58,449 bases of DNA, from contig NZ_JAAKZY010000040.1 in assembly GCF_011045015.1 (NCBI RefSeq), forward strand, positions 1-58,449, read 5' to 3'. Positions 32,661-41,058 of this stretch are shown piece by piece; positions within the stretch are counted from its first letter, which is position 1, and each line of letters opens with the position of its first letter. Below the pieces are notes generated by a model. The model ran no database searches. It saw nothing but the letters and a program-made list of their open reading frames with translations, and was not told the DNA's origin. The position numbers and the translations under genes are program-made. The stretch comes from Streptomyces scabichelini. GTDB lineage: Bacteria > Actinomycetota > Actinomycetes > Streptomycetales > Streptomycetaceae.

Positions 32661-33702
32661 GAGTCGCAGCATGTCCTTCCAGGTCGCCCTGAACTTCGAG
32701 GACGGCATCACCCGCTTCATCGAGTGCCGCCCCGACGAGACCGTCGCCGAGGCCTCCTACAAGGCCCGGATCAACATCCCCCTCGACTGTCGCGACGGCG
32801 CCTGCGGCACCTGCAAGTCGCTGTGCGAGTCGGGGAGTTACGACGGCGGCGACTACATCGAAGAGGCGCTCACCGACGACGAGGCCGCGCGGGGCCACTG
32901 CCTGCCCTGCCAGATGACCCCGCACAGCGACCTCGTGCTGCGCATCCCCTCGTCCGCGGCCGCCGCCAAGACCGGGCCGGCCGCGTTCGGCGCGACCGTG
33001 GCCGACATACGGCGCCACTCCGCGACCACCGTCGAGTTCGCGCTCGACGTCGACAACCGGGACGGCCTCGACTTCCTGCCCGGCCAGTACGTCAACGTCG
33101 CCGTCCCCGGCACCGACCAGACCCGCTCCTACTCCTTCAGCTCCGGCCCCGCCCAGCGGCAGGTGTCGTTCCTGGTGCGCATCGTGGACGGCGGCGCGAT
33201 GTCCGCGTACCTCACCGAACGCGCCAGCGTCGGCGACCGCCTGGAGTTCACCGGCCCAATGGGCAGCTTCTACCTGCGCCAACTCACCCGCCCTGCCCTG
33301 CTGCTGGCGGGCGGCACCGGCCTGGCGCCCCTGCTGTCGATGCTCGAGCGCATGGCCCAGCAGCCGCCGGGCCGCCCCGTCCACCTGCTCTACGGCGTCA
33401 CCACCGACGAGGACCTCGTCCACCTGGACACCCTCGAGGACTACGCCGAGGTCGTCCCCGGCTTCACCTTCGACCACTGCGTGGCCGACCCCGCGAGCCG
33501 TGCCCGCACCAAGGGCTTCGTCACCGGACTCATGGACGCCGGCACCCTTCACCACGGCGATGCCGACGTCTACCTGTGCGGACCGCCCGCCATGGTCGAG
33601 GCCGTACGCGCCCACATCGCGTCCCTCGGCGTGACCCCGGCGAGCTTCCACTACGAGAAGTTCACCCCCGCCGCCGTACGCACCACGGCGGAGGCCGCAT
33701 GA
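32659..33702 (+). CDS. benC: Benzoate 1,2-dioxygenase reductase
   Basis: 347 residues: plant-type [2Fe-2S] domain with Cys44, Cys49, Cys52 and Cys84, an FAD domain (R-S-Y-S-F-S-S near 155) and an NADH domain (G-G-T-G-L-A-P-L near 217, C-G-P-P near 312). It passes electrons from NADH to BenAB. An internal ATG at 32671 is an alternative start with similar support; neither has a strong box because the region was rewritten by a duplication. ATGA overlap with benD. Confidence 0.93.
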   Translation: MSRSMSFQVALNFEDGITRFIECRPDETVAEASYKARINIPLDCRDGACGTCKSLCESGSYDGGDYIEEALTDDEAARGHCLPCQMTPHSDLVLRIPSSAAAAKTGPAAFGATVADIRRHSATTVEFALDVDNRDGLDFLPGQYVNVAVPGTDQTRSYSFSSGPAQRQVSFLVRIVDGGAMSAYLTERASVGDRLEFTGPMGSFYLRQLTRPALLLAGGTGLAPLLSMLERMAQQPPGRPVHLLYGVTTDEDLVHLDTLEDYAEVVPGFTFDHCVADPASRARTKGFVTGLMDAGTLHHGDADVYLCGPPAMVEAVRAHIASLGVTPASFHYEKFTPAAVRTTAEAA

Positions 33703-34481
33703 GCGTGACCACCGTCAACACGGTCCGTTTCGCCGGGAAAAAGGTCGTGGTCACCGGAGCCGCGCAGGGCATCGGCCTCGCCGTCGCCCGCCGGCTCGCC
33801 GCCGAGTCCGCGGACGTCGTCCTCGTCGACCGCGCCGAGGTCGTCCGGGCAGCCGCCGAAGAGCTCAAGGCCCACGCCGTCGTCGCCGACCTGGAGCGGT
33901 ACGAGGGGGCCGAGGCCGCGATCGCCGCGGCCCACGACCACCACGGCCGCATCGACGTCCTCGTCAACAACGTCGGCGGCACCATCTGGGCCAAGCCCTA
34001 CGAGCACTACGCACCCGACGAGATCCAGGCGGAGATCCAGCGCTCCCTCTTCCCCACGCTCTGGACCTGCCGCGCCGCCCTTCCCCACCTCATCGCCCAG
34101 CGCTCCGGCACGATCGTCAACGTCTCCTCCGTCGCCACCCGCGGCGTCAACCGCGTCCCGTACGCGGCAGCCAAGGGCGGCGTCAACGCCATCACGGCCT
34201 CCCTCGCCATGGAAACCGCGCAGTACGGCATCCGCGTGGTGGCCACGGCCCCGGGCGGGACCGACGCCCCTGCCCGGCGGGTCGCCCGGGGCCCCGCGGC
34301 CCGGACCGCGCAGGAGAAGGCCTGGTACCGGCAGATCGTCGACCAGACCACCGGCTCCTCCCTGATGAAGCGCTACGGCACGCTCGACGAGCAGGCCGCC
34401 GCCATCTGCTTCCTCGCCTCCGACGAGGCCGCCTACATCACCGGCACCGTCCTGCCCGTCGCCGGCGGGGACCTCGGCTGA
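33699..34481 (+). CDS. benD: cis-1,2-dihydroxycyclohexa-3,5-diene-1-carboxylate dehydrogenase
   Basis: 260-residue short-chain dehydrogenase. T-G-A-A-Q-G-I-G at about 19-26, N-N-V-G near 90, the catalytic Ser in V-S-S and Y-A-A-A-K. It starts at the overlap with the benC stop. It oxidises and decarboxylates the benzoate diol to catechol, feeding catA on the other strand. Its position after benABC makes the specific assignment firm. Confidence 0.92.
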   Translation: MSVTTVNTVRFAGKKVVVTGAAQGIGLAVARRLAAESADVVLVDRAEVVRAAAEELKAHAVVADLERYEGAEAAIAAAHDHHGRIDVLVNNVGGTIWAKPYEHYAPDEIQAEIQRSLFPTLWTCRAALPHLIAQRSGTIVNVSSVATRGVNRVPYAAAKGGVNAITASLAMETAQYGIRVVATAPGGTDAPARRVARGPAARTAQEKAWYRQIVDQTTGSSLMKRYGTLDEQAAAICFLASDEAAYITGTVLPVAGGDLG

Positions 34482-34647
34482 CTCGAACGCAACGTGGGGT
34501 CCACTCCATGAACACGCAGGAGCACAGAACCACTCAGGCACCCAGAACCACCGACCCACGGGACGGCCCCTTCGTCCCGCGCCCGGCCGCCGAACCCGTC
34601 CCGGCCGCAGCGGCCTTCGTACCGGGGCCGTGGCCCGGCGGCGGTGC

Positions 34648-34662
34648 TAGCGTGCTGGCACA
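34648..34662 (+). promoter_or_regulatory. -10 box (TAGCGT) for a probably leaderless benR transcript
   Basis: TAGCGT at 34648-34653 lies 8 bp before the benR ATG at 34662. There is no Shine-Dalgarno sequence, so transcription may begin at or near the A of the ATG. The -35 element is poor. Confidence 0.45.
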
Positions 34663-37448
34663 TGAATGACCGCCCTGAGCTGCAGCGAAGCCTGATCGGA
34701 CGGGCCGGCGAGGTCGCCGCGCTGGCCCGCGCGATCAGCGCCGCCCGCTCCGGCCGCCCCGGGCTTGTCCTGGTCGAGGGCCCGGCGGGCATCGGCAAGA
34801 CGGCGCTCGTCGAGCACGTCCTCACGCGGCACGGATCCGGCGCGGGAGTACTGCGCGTAGCAGGGGTGTCCTGGGAGTCGGGTCTGCCGCTCGGGATCGC
34901 CGACCAGCTCGTCCACGGCAACGGCAACGGCGCCGCTCTGCCCGACCCGACGGCACCGGACGCCGTGCTGGACACCGGCCGCCTGCTGCGCCGTCAGTGG
35001 GCGGCCCGGCAGGAGCGGGAACCGGTGATCGCAGTCGTCGACGACGCCCACTGGGCCGATGCGGAGAGCCTGCGCGCCATCCGGTCGGCGCTGCGCAGGA
35101 TGTCCACGGAGCGGGTGCTCGTCATCCTGGCCGCGCGGGACGAGCCGTACGAGCTGTACGAGGTCGGGGGACGGCACGCCGAGCCGCCCCTGCCGGTGCC
35201 GGCGGTCCTGGAATTCCTCGACGGCTGCCGCGACAACGCCGTACGTCCCGGACCGCTGACCCCGCAGGACGTGCGCACCCTGGCCCGGGAGACGGGCGGG
35301 CTCGCCCTGGACGTTCCCGCCGCCCGGCACCTGTGCCGCCACACACGGGGCAACCCGCGCCACGTGACGCAGCTCCTGCGCGAACTGCCCCGCGAGACCT
35401 GGCAGGACTGGCGCCCCGAGCTTCCCGCGCCCACCCGTTATGCCACGGCCGTCCGCCACCGGCTCGCCCGTTGCGGCGAGGCCACCCGGGCCCTGGTCGA
35501 GGCCTGCGCCATCCTCGGCGAGGACGCCTCGCTCACCGAGGCCGCCGCGCTCGCGGGCCTGGACACCCCGCTGCCCGCAGTGGACGAGGCCCGGGCGGCC
35601 GGTCTGGTGACCGCCATCCTCGATCCCGGCCGTCACCAGCTGGCCTTCTCCCACCCGCTGGTCCGCGCCGCCGTCCTCACCCGCATCGACCTGACCCGCC
35701 GGGCCGGACTGCACGCCCGCGCGGCGGAGATCAGCGACGACCGGGGAAGGCAGCTGATCCACCGCGTGGCCGCCACCACGACAGCCGACGAGACGCTCGC
35801 CGACGAGCTCGACCGGTATGCCGCCGAGCGCGCCTCCGCAGGGGAGTGGTCGGCGGTGGCCGACACCCTCGTCCGCGCGGGGAGGCTGAGCACCGGGCGC
35901 ACCGCACGCGAGGACCGGCTGCTGCGCGCCGTCGACGCGATGATCGGCGCCGGGGACGTGCCGCAGGCCACGGCGTTCGCCGCGGAGCTGGAGAGTTTTC
36001 CGGCCGGCATCCTGCGCGACGTGGTGCTGGGCTATCTGGCCATCATGCGCGGGCGCCCGGCGGAGGCGGAGGCCTTCCTCACCCAGGCCTGGGAGCGCTG
36101 CGACCCCGCTCGGCACCGCGACCTGATGGCCCGGATCAGCCAGCGCCGCGTGCTGCACGCGCTCGGCCGCTGGGACGCAAGCGACCTGGTCGCCTGGGCC
36201 CGCCGGGCGATCGAGCTCGCCGACCCGGACAACCCGTCGGCCATCGAGTCGGAAGCCGTGCTGGGCCTCGGCCTGGCCGCGATGGGCCGCCCCGAAGAGG
36301 CCCTGGCCGCGTACGAGACGGCCGCCGCCAAACTGCCCGGCGGCGCCCAGCCCCAGCGCTTCCAGCTCGGGCGCGGCTGGGTGGACCTCGCCCTGGACGC
36401 TCCCGAAGCGGCCCGCCGCCGACTCGAAGCGGCCGTCCCCACCAGCTACCGGATGGGCTCCACCCGGATCTCCCTGTGGGCGCAGGGCTGGCTGGCGCGC
36501 ACCCAGTTCGCGCTCGGCGCCTGGCCGGAGGCCCTGGAGACCGTGCAGCGGGCGGCCGTCCGCCTCGCCGAGGTCCGCATCGAACTCGTCCGCCCGATGG
36601 TCCACTGGACCGGCGCCCAGATCCATGCCCTGCGCGGCGACTGGGAGGCCGCCGACCACCATGTGGGCGAGGCCGCCGCCGACCTTCACCACTACGAGGT
36701 CATGCTGATCCCCTCCTGCCTGGCCCGCGCCCAGGTGGCCGAGGCCCGCGGCGACTATGACCGGGTCGTCGAGGCCCTGGCCCCCGTGGTCCAGCTCCCC
36801 GTGCGGGAGTCGATCGACGAACCGGGCTTCTGGCCCTGGCCGGACGTGTACGCCAACGCCCTGGTCATGACGGGCCGCCTCGACGAGGCCGACGCGTTCC
36901 TCGCCCCTCACGAGGATCTCGCCGCCCGCCGCGGCCGCCGCTCCGCCCGGGCCCGCCTCGGCCTCGCCCGCGGCCGGCTCACCGCCGCGCGCGGCGACAT
37001 CGACACCGCCCGCAAGGAGTTCGAGCAGGCCCTCTCCCACCTCGAGCACCTGCCGCTCCCGTACGACCGGGCCCGCGTCAATTTCGCCTACGGCCAGACC
37101 CTGCGCCGCGCCGGCAAGCGCCGCGAGGCCGACACCGTTCTGAAGAACGCCCGCGACGCCTACGCCACCCTCGGCGCCCGCACCTTCGTGGAACGTTGCG
37201 ACCGGGAACTCCAGGCCGGTGGCCTGCACACCACCCGCCTCGCCCCGGGAATGGCCCAACTCACGGCACAGGAACGTGCCGTGGCCCGGCTCGTCGCTGC
37301 CGGGGCCACCAACCAGCAGGCGGCTCTGGAGCTGTTCATCTCGGTCAAGACCGTGCAGTACCACCTGACGCACGTCTATTCGAAACTGGACATCCGCTCT
37401 CGCAGCGAACTCGCTGTGCGCTTCAGGGAGTTGCCGCATCCCGAGTGA
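34662..37448 (+). CDS. benR: LuxR-family ATPase regulator (LAL type), probable benzoate regulator
   Basis: 928 residues. AAA-type ATPase domain with Walker A G-P-A-G-I-G-K-T (40-47) and Walker B V-V-D-D-A-H-W-A-D (near 126), a long TPR-like helical region rich in Ala/Arg (about 400-850), and a C-terminal LuxR helix-turn-helix (about 865-925; L-T-A-Q-E-R-A-V-A-R-L). In Corynebacterium glutamicum a LuxR-type gene (benR) follows benABCD in the same order, which supports the name. The gene could also respond to another ligand. No ribosome box; a leaderless start is likely. Confidence 0.8.
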   Translation: MNDRPELQRSLIGRAGEVAALARAISAARSGRPGLVLVEGPAGIGKTALVEHVLTRHGSGAGVLRVAGVSWESGLPLGIADQLVHGNGNGAALPDPTAPDAVLDTGRLLRRQWAARQEREPVIAVVDDAHWADAESLRAIRSALRRMSTERVLVILAARDEPYELYEVGGRHAEPPLPVPAVLEFLDGCRDNAVRPGPLTPQDVRTLARETGGLALDVPAARHLCRHTRGNPRHVTQLLRELPRETWQDWRPELPAPTRYATAVRHRLARCGEATRALVEACAILGEDASLTEAAALAGLDTPLPAVDEARAAGLVTAILDPGRHQLAFSHPLVRAAVLTRIDLTRRAGLHARAAEISDDRGRQLIHRVAATTTADETLADELDRYAAERASAGEWSAVADTLVRAGRLSTGRTAREDRLLRAVDAMIGAGDVPQATAFAAELESFPAGILRDVVLGYLAIMRGRPAEAEAFLTQAWERCDPARHRDLMARISQRRVLHALGRWDASDLVAWARRAIELADPDNPSAIESEAVLGLGLAAMGRPEEALAAYETAAAKLPGGAQPQRFQLGRGWVDLALDAPEAARRRLEAAVPTSYRMGSTRISLWAQGWLARTQFALGAWPEALETVQRAAVRLAEVRIELVRPMVHWTGAQIHALRGDWEAADHHVGEAAADLHHYEVMLIPSCLARAQVAEARGDYDRVVEALAPVVQLPVRESIDEPGFWPWPDVYANALVMTGRLDEADAFLAPHEDLAARRGRRSARARLGLARGRLTAARGDIDTARKEFEQALSHLEHLPLPYDRARVNFAYGQTLRRAGKRREADTVLKNARDAYATLGARTFVERCDRELQAGGLHTTRLAPGMAQLTAQERAVARLVAAGATNQQAALELFISVKTVQYHLTHVYSKLDIRSRSELAVRFRELPHPE

Positions 37449-37539
37449 TCGACACCTCGGCACCGACCTGCGAGCACTGGACTGTCGCCTCGGCACGAGC
37501 ATCGTGTGCAGCCGCTGCGTCGGCCGTCCACTACGTGAT

Positions 37540-37555
37540 CGGTACGGTGGTACCG
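37540..37555. promoter_or_regulatory. Inverted repeat upstream of the MarR gene
   Basis: CGGTAC and GTACCG flank GGTG, a perfect 6-4-6 repeat 25 bp before the MarR start. Likely an autoregulatory operator. Confidence 0.5.
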
Positions 37556-37580
37556 GGACGACGAGAGGGGCGGCGCGGCC

Positions 37581-38075
37581 GTGGGTGAGGAAGCGGAGAT
37601 CAGGACGGCGAAGGAGGCTGCCGACCACGAGCTCATCCTGGCGTTCGGGCGGTTGCAGGGGGCGGCGAACCGGCTGGAGTACATCCTCGGCCGGGCGCTC
37701 GAGGTGGAGTGCGGCATCAGCCATCTGGTCTTCGAGGTGCTGCTGATCCTCGGGCGGGTGGGCGAGCCGGGGCTTTCCATGCGGGCCATCGCGCAGGAGC
37801 AGGTCCTGACCACCGGCGGCGCCACCCGGCTGGTGGATCGGATGGAGACGGCTGGTCTCGTGACGCGCGTGGAGTCCCCCGAGGACCGGCGCGGGAAGCT
37901 CGTGCGGCTGACCCCGCTGGGCGAGGAGACGGCCGTACGCGCTGCCCGGGTGCACCTGGAGAACATCAAGCGGCACTTCGTGGAGCCCCTGCCGGAGGCG
38001 GACCGCGCGCGGTTCGCGGAGGATCTCCGGATCCTCAGCCATACGGCCCGGGACGTGCTGCCTCGACTTCCCTGA
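37581..38075 (+). CDS. MarR-family transcriptional regulator
   Basis: 164 residues from a GTG with a gagagggg box at longer-than-usual spacing. Winged helix with M-R-A-I-A-Q-E-Q-V-L-T-T-G-G-A-T-R-L-V-D-R recognition region and the D-R-R-G-K-L wing, both MarR hallmarks. No Cys is placed for redox sensing in the first helices apart from one near residue 44. It precedes a DsbA-like/MBL/NTF2 gene set on the same strand, the likely target, and an inverted repeat lies in its promoter. Confidence 0.85.
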   Translation: MGEEAEIRTAKEAADHELILAFGRLQGAANRLEYILGRALEVECGISHLVFEVLLILGRVGEPGLSMRAIAQEQVLTTGGATRLVDRMETAGLVTRVESPEDRRGKLVRLTPLGEETAVRAARVHLENIKRHFVEPLPEADRARFAEDLRILSHTARDVLPRLP

Positions 38076-38243
38076 CCTGCGGACGTACGGACCTGCGGAT
38101 CCGTGGCAGTGCAGGTCTAATGGCATCGGGCGTGCTCGTGTGTCCCAGTTCACACGAGTCGAGGAATGTCTGACGAGTCAGCTACTGTTCTGTCAGGTGA
38201 ATCGCTCGCAACCGGCGGGCGTCCCTCTCTGCCGAGGTCTTCG

Positions 38244-38852
38244 ATGAAGCTCGTCTACGTCTTCGACGCCTACTGCGGCTGGTCGCACGGTTTCTCCGGC
38301 ACCCTGCGCGAGATCACCTCGCGCCACCCCGGCCTGCCGGTCGAGATGGTCTCCGGTGGTCTGTTCACCGGGCCGCGCCGGGTGCCGATCCGAGAGTTCG
38401 GCTACGTCCAGGGCGCGAACGCCAAGATCGCCGAACGGACCGGTGCCACGTTCGGCCAGGCGTATGAGGAGTTGATCGCCGACGGGTCGTTCGTGATGGA
38501 CTCCGAGGCCGCCGCCCGTGGCGTCGTGGCCCTGCGCCAGGTGGCCCCCGACCGTGCAGCGGAGCTGGCCACGGCCCTACAGAACGCCTTCTACGTCGAC
38601 GGACGGAGCCTGTCCGAGGCGGCCACCTACCGGAGGGTCGCCCAGGCGGCCGGGCTCGACGCGGATGCCGTCGTCGCCGCCTTCGAAGCACCCGAGGCGC
38701 AGACCGTGGCCCACGCCGACTTCCGCCGCGCGGCCCAGCTCGGCGTCACCGGCTTCCCCACTCTGCTGGCCGTCGACGGCGACTCCGTCAGCCCTCTGGC
38801 GTACGGCCACGCCACCGCCGACGAGGTCGACGAACGCCTCGCCGCTCACTGA
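38244..38852 (+). CDS. DsbA-family thioredoxin-fold protein with CxxS active site
   Basis: 202 residues from the ATG at 38244 (gagg box); an in-frame ATG at 38166 would add 26 unlikely residues. Thioredoxin fold with helical insertion as in DsbA/FrnE-like proteins. The active-site motif is Cys11-Gly-Trp-Ser14 where C-x-x-C is expected, and the cis-Pro loop G-F-P-T-L is intact. A single Cys suggests isomerase, glutathionyl/mycothiol-linked or transferase chemistry rather than dithiol oxidation. No signal peptide, so cytoplasmic. 50 bp upstream of the MBL-fold gene. Confidence 0.8.
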   Translation: MKLVYVFDAYCGWSHGFSGTLREITSRHPGLPVEMVSGGLFTGPRRVPIREFGYVQGANAKIAERTGATFGQAYEELIADGSFVMDSEAAARGVVALRQVAPDRAAELATALQNAFYVDGRSLSEAATYRRVAQAAGLDADAVVAAFEAPEAQTVAHADFRRAAQLGVTGFPTLLAVDGDSVSPLAYGHATADEVDERLAAH

Positions 38853-38902
38853 GCTTCCCCCGTCCCCGTCCCCACCCCATCCCCTGCGCAAAGGAGCCAT
38901 CG

Positions 38903-39709
38903 ATGAGCACGCTTTCCTTCAAGGTCCTCGACCTCGACTTCCCGGCCGGCAGCAAGAACAAGACCGCCACCCTGGTCACCGGCGAGCAGGAGGCGCTGCT
39001 GGTCGACGCCGCGTTCACCCGCGCCGACGGCCACCGCCTGGCCGCCGAGATCCTCGACTCGGGCAAGAAGCTGACCACCGTCTTCGTCAGCCACGGCGAC
39101 CCGGACTTCTACTTCGGTGCCGAGGTGATCGCCGACGCCTTCCCCGACGCGGTCTTCGTCGCCACCCCGATCGTCATCGAGCACATCCAGCACTCCTACG
39201 AGGGCAAGCTCAAGGCGTGGGCGGCCCTCGGCCCGAACCTGCCCACCCGCCTGGTCGACCTCACCCCGCTGACCGGCGACCTCACCCTCGAAGGGCACCG
39301 CTTCGAGCTCAAGGGCGGTCCGGCCGGACTGCCCGACCGCCACTACCTGTGGCAGGCCGAGCAGCGCGCGATCCTCGGCGGCGTCCTGCTCTTCCAGCAG
39401 GAGCACGTCTGGGTCGCCGACACCCCCACCGCCGGCGACCGCGCCGCCTGGATCGACCTGCTGGACGAAATGGCCGCCCTGGACCCGGAGTTGGTCGTCC
39501 CCGGCCACCGCCTGCCCGGCACCCCGGCCGACGCCTCCGCCATCACCGCCACCCGCGACTACCTGCTCGCCTTCGAGGAGGAGTTCGGCAAGGCAGCCGA
39601 CGGTGCCGCGCTGACGGAGGCGCTCGTCAAGCGTTACCCCGACAACGGCATGCTGATCGCCGCCCAGCTCGGCGCGAAGGTCGCCAAGGGCGAGATGAAG
39701 TGGGGCTGA
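38903..39709 (+). CDS. Metallo-beta-lactamase-fold protein with altered metal motif
   Basis: 268 residues, aaaggag box. The usual HxHxDH motif is replaced by His64-Gly-Asp66-Pro-Asp68-Phe, keeping the first His and the Asp but losing two metal His. The later P-G-H motif (V-V-P-G-H-R-L-P-G) is intact. It probably binds one metal or a different metal set. Function unknown; a lyase or hydrolase of small esters or lactones is possible. It is 2 bp from the NTF2-like gene and probably co-regulated with it. Confidence 0.78.
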   Translation: MSTLSFKVLDLDFPAGSKNKTATLVTGEQEALLVDAAFTRADGHRLAAEILDSGKKLTTVFVSHGDPDFYFGAEVIADAFPDAVFVATPIVIEHIQHSYEGKLKAWAALGPNLPTRLVDLTPLTGDLTLEGHRFELKGGPAGLPDRHYLWQAEQRAILGGVLLFQQEHVWVADTPTAGDRAAWIDLLDEMAALDPELVVPGHRLPGTPADASAITATRDYLLAFEEEFGKAADGAALTEALVKRYPDNGMLIAAQLGAKVAKGEMKWG

Positions 39710-39711
39710 CC

Positions 39712-40122
39712 ATGGCCGAGTTCGCCACATCCACGGCTCCCGCCGACGTCGTACGGCGCCAGTACCTGGCGTCCGCGGCCGGCGACCTGGAGGCCCTGCG
39801 GGCCACCCTCGCCCCCGACGTGGAGTGGACCGAAATGGCAGGCTTCCCGCTCGCCGGCACCTACCGCACCCCCGACGGCGTCACCTCCAACGTCATGGAA
39901 CAGCTGGGCAAGGACTGGGACGGCTGGGCGGCGCACGACGACACCTACGTCGTCGACGGCGAGAACGTCGTCGTGCTGGCTCGCTACACGGCGGTCAACA
40001 AGGCCACCGGCAAGCCGCTCGCCGTCCGCGTCGCGCACCACTTCGTCGTACGGGGTGGACTCATCGTGCGCTTCGAGCAGTTCGTCGACACGGCACTGGT
40101 CCGCGAGGCCATGACGGACTGA
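39712..40122 (+). CDS. NTF2-like (SnoaL-type) protein
   Basis: 136 residues of the cone-shaped NTF2 fold: an initial helix with V-V-R-R-Q-Y-L, then P-D-V-E-W-T-E-M and H-H-F-V-V-R-G-G-L-I-V-R-F-E-Q-F-V-D-T. It starts 2 bp after the MBL-fold stop. Members act as small isomerases, hydratases or stress proteins; the active role is not evident here. A strong terminator follows. Confidence 0.82.
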   Translation: MAEFATSTAPADVVRRQYLASAAGDLEALRATLAPDVEWTEMAGFPLAGTYRTPDGVTSNVMEQLGKDWDGWAAHDDTYVVDGENVVVLARYTAVNKATGKPLAVRVAHHFVVRGGLIVRFEQFVDTALVREAMTD

Positions 40123-40157
40123 CGCGTTCTGTACTGACACGAATTTCGGCTGTATCC

Positions 40158-40196
40158 GGACCGAGGCCGTCCCCCAGCAGGGGACGGCCTCGGTCC
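40158..40196. terminator. Bidirectional terminator, 17-bp stem
   Basis: GGACCGAGGCCGTCCCC (40158-40174) pairs perfectly with 40180-40196 around a CAGCA loop, between the convergent NTF2-like and TetR genes. Confidence 0.85.
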
Positions 40197-40242
40197 ATTG
40201 CCCGTGCTATTCACCGGGCGCCGCGTACCTCGCAAAGGCGTA

Positions 40243-40959
40243 CTACTGGCCAAGGCCGCCGCCACCCCGGTCGGTGCCCGGGCCGGGTCGTGAGAGGCGG
40301 ATCATGGCGCGGTAGAGAGCAGTGTGCCTCGGGGCTTCGGGCAGCGGGGGGATCGGCGCGTCGGGGGTGGCGTAGGAGCGGAGCATGTGGCCGACGAGGC
40401 GGCGCCAGGTGTCGGGGGCGGCGTCGCCGGTGGCGGCGATGACGCCGGCGTTGGCCATGAGCAGGATGACGAGGTCCTCCGAGACGAAGTCCTCGCGGAG
40501 GTGTCCGCTGTCCTTGGCGCGGGCGATGAGTTCGAGGAACCCGTTGTACGCCTCGGTGCGGCGGGCCTCCAGGGCCTTGGCGGCGGGGAACGTCATGGTC
40601 AGTACGTCGGCGAAGCCGCGGTCGGCGGCCTGCATGGCGCAGACGGCGTGGAGGTAGCCGGTGAAGCCGTGCCAGGGGTCGGGGTCGGCGAGTGCCTCGG
40701 TGACGGCACCGACGTAGGCGTCCATGCGGTCGGCGAAGACCGCGTTGACGAGTTCCTCCCGGGTGGCGAAGCGCCGGCCGAGCGTGGCTTTGCCGACCCC
40801 TGCCTCGCGGGCGACCGAAGCCATGGAGACACCGAGCCCCTCGGCGGCGAAGAGGCGGCGGGCGGCGGCCAGGATGAGGCAGCGGTTGCGCTCGGCGTCG
40901 GCGCGCAATCTTGCTTCGGGCTGCTGGTCCGGACTCTGGTCGGAGGGTGCGGAAGTCAT
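40243..40959 (-). CDS. TetR-family repressor
   Basis: 238 residues. N-terminal TetR helix-turn-helix (about 25-70; S-M-A-S-V-A-R-E-A-G-V-G-K-A-T-L-G-R-R-F) with a SbtR-like C-terminal domain. A Pro/Gly-rich tail ends the protein. It is divergent from the MDR reductase gene, and two matching 22-bp operators lie between them, so it most likely represses both itself and the reductase operon. Confidence 0.88.
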   Translation of the reverse strand: MTSAPSDQSPDQQPEARLRADAERNRCLILAAARRLFAAEGLGVSMASVAREAGVGKATLGRRFATREELVNAVFADRMDAYVGAVTEALADPDPWHGFTGYLHAVCAMQAADRGFADVLTMTFPAAKALEARRTEAYNGFLELIARAKDSGHLREDFVSEDLVILLMANAGVIAATGDAAPDTWRRLVGHMLRSYATPDAPIPPLPEAPRHTALYRAMIRLSRPGPGTDRGGGGLGQ

Positions 40960-40974
40960 GCACCCACTCTACCT

Positions 40975-40996
40975 AAGTGGACCGGTCGGCCCGCTT
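40975..40996. promoter_or_regulatory. TetR operator O1
   Basis: Imperfect palindrome: AAGTGGACC, centre GGTC, GGCCCGCTT (7 of 9 pairs). It overlaps the -35 region of the divergent promoters, 16 bp from the TetR start. Confidence 0.6.
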
Positions 40997-41019
40997 CTGT
41001 TGTACGCTGGGCCGCGATG

Positions 41020-41041
41020 AAGCGGGAAGGTCGTACCACTT
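41020..41041. promoter_or_regulatory. TetR operator O2
   Basis: Same architecture and the same GGTC centre: AAGCGGGAA, GGTC, GTACCACTT. It begins 45 bp after O1 begins, just upstream of the reductase ribosome site. The two share AAG, GG, GGTCG, CC and CTT at equal positions. Confidence 0.55.
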
Positions 41042-41058
41042 ATGGAGAGGTTTCTTTC

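Noticed and set aside
34647..38153. 1168-codon open frame on the minus strand
   Set aside because: Reverse shadow of the benR and MarR genes. No domain could be recognised, and the plus strand has Walker and LuxR motifs.
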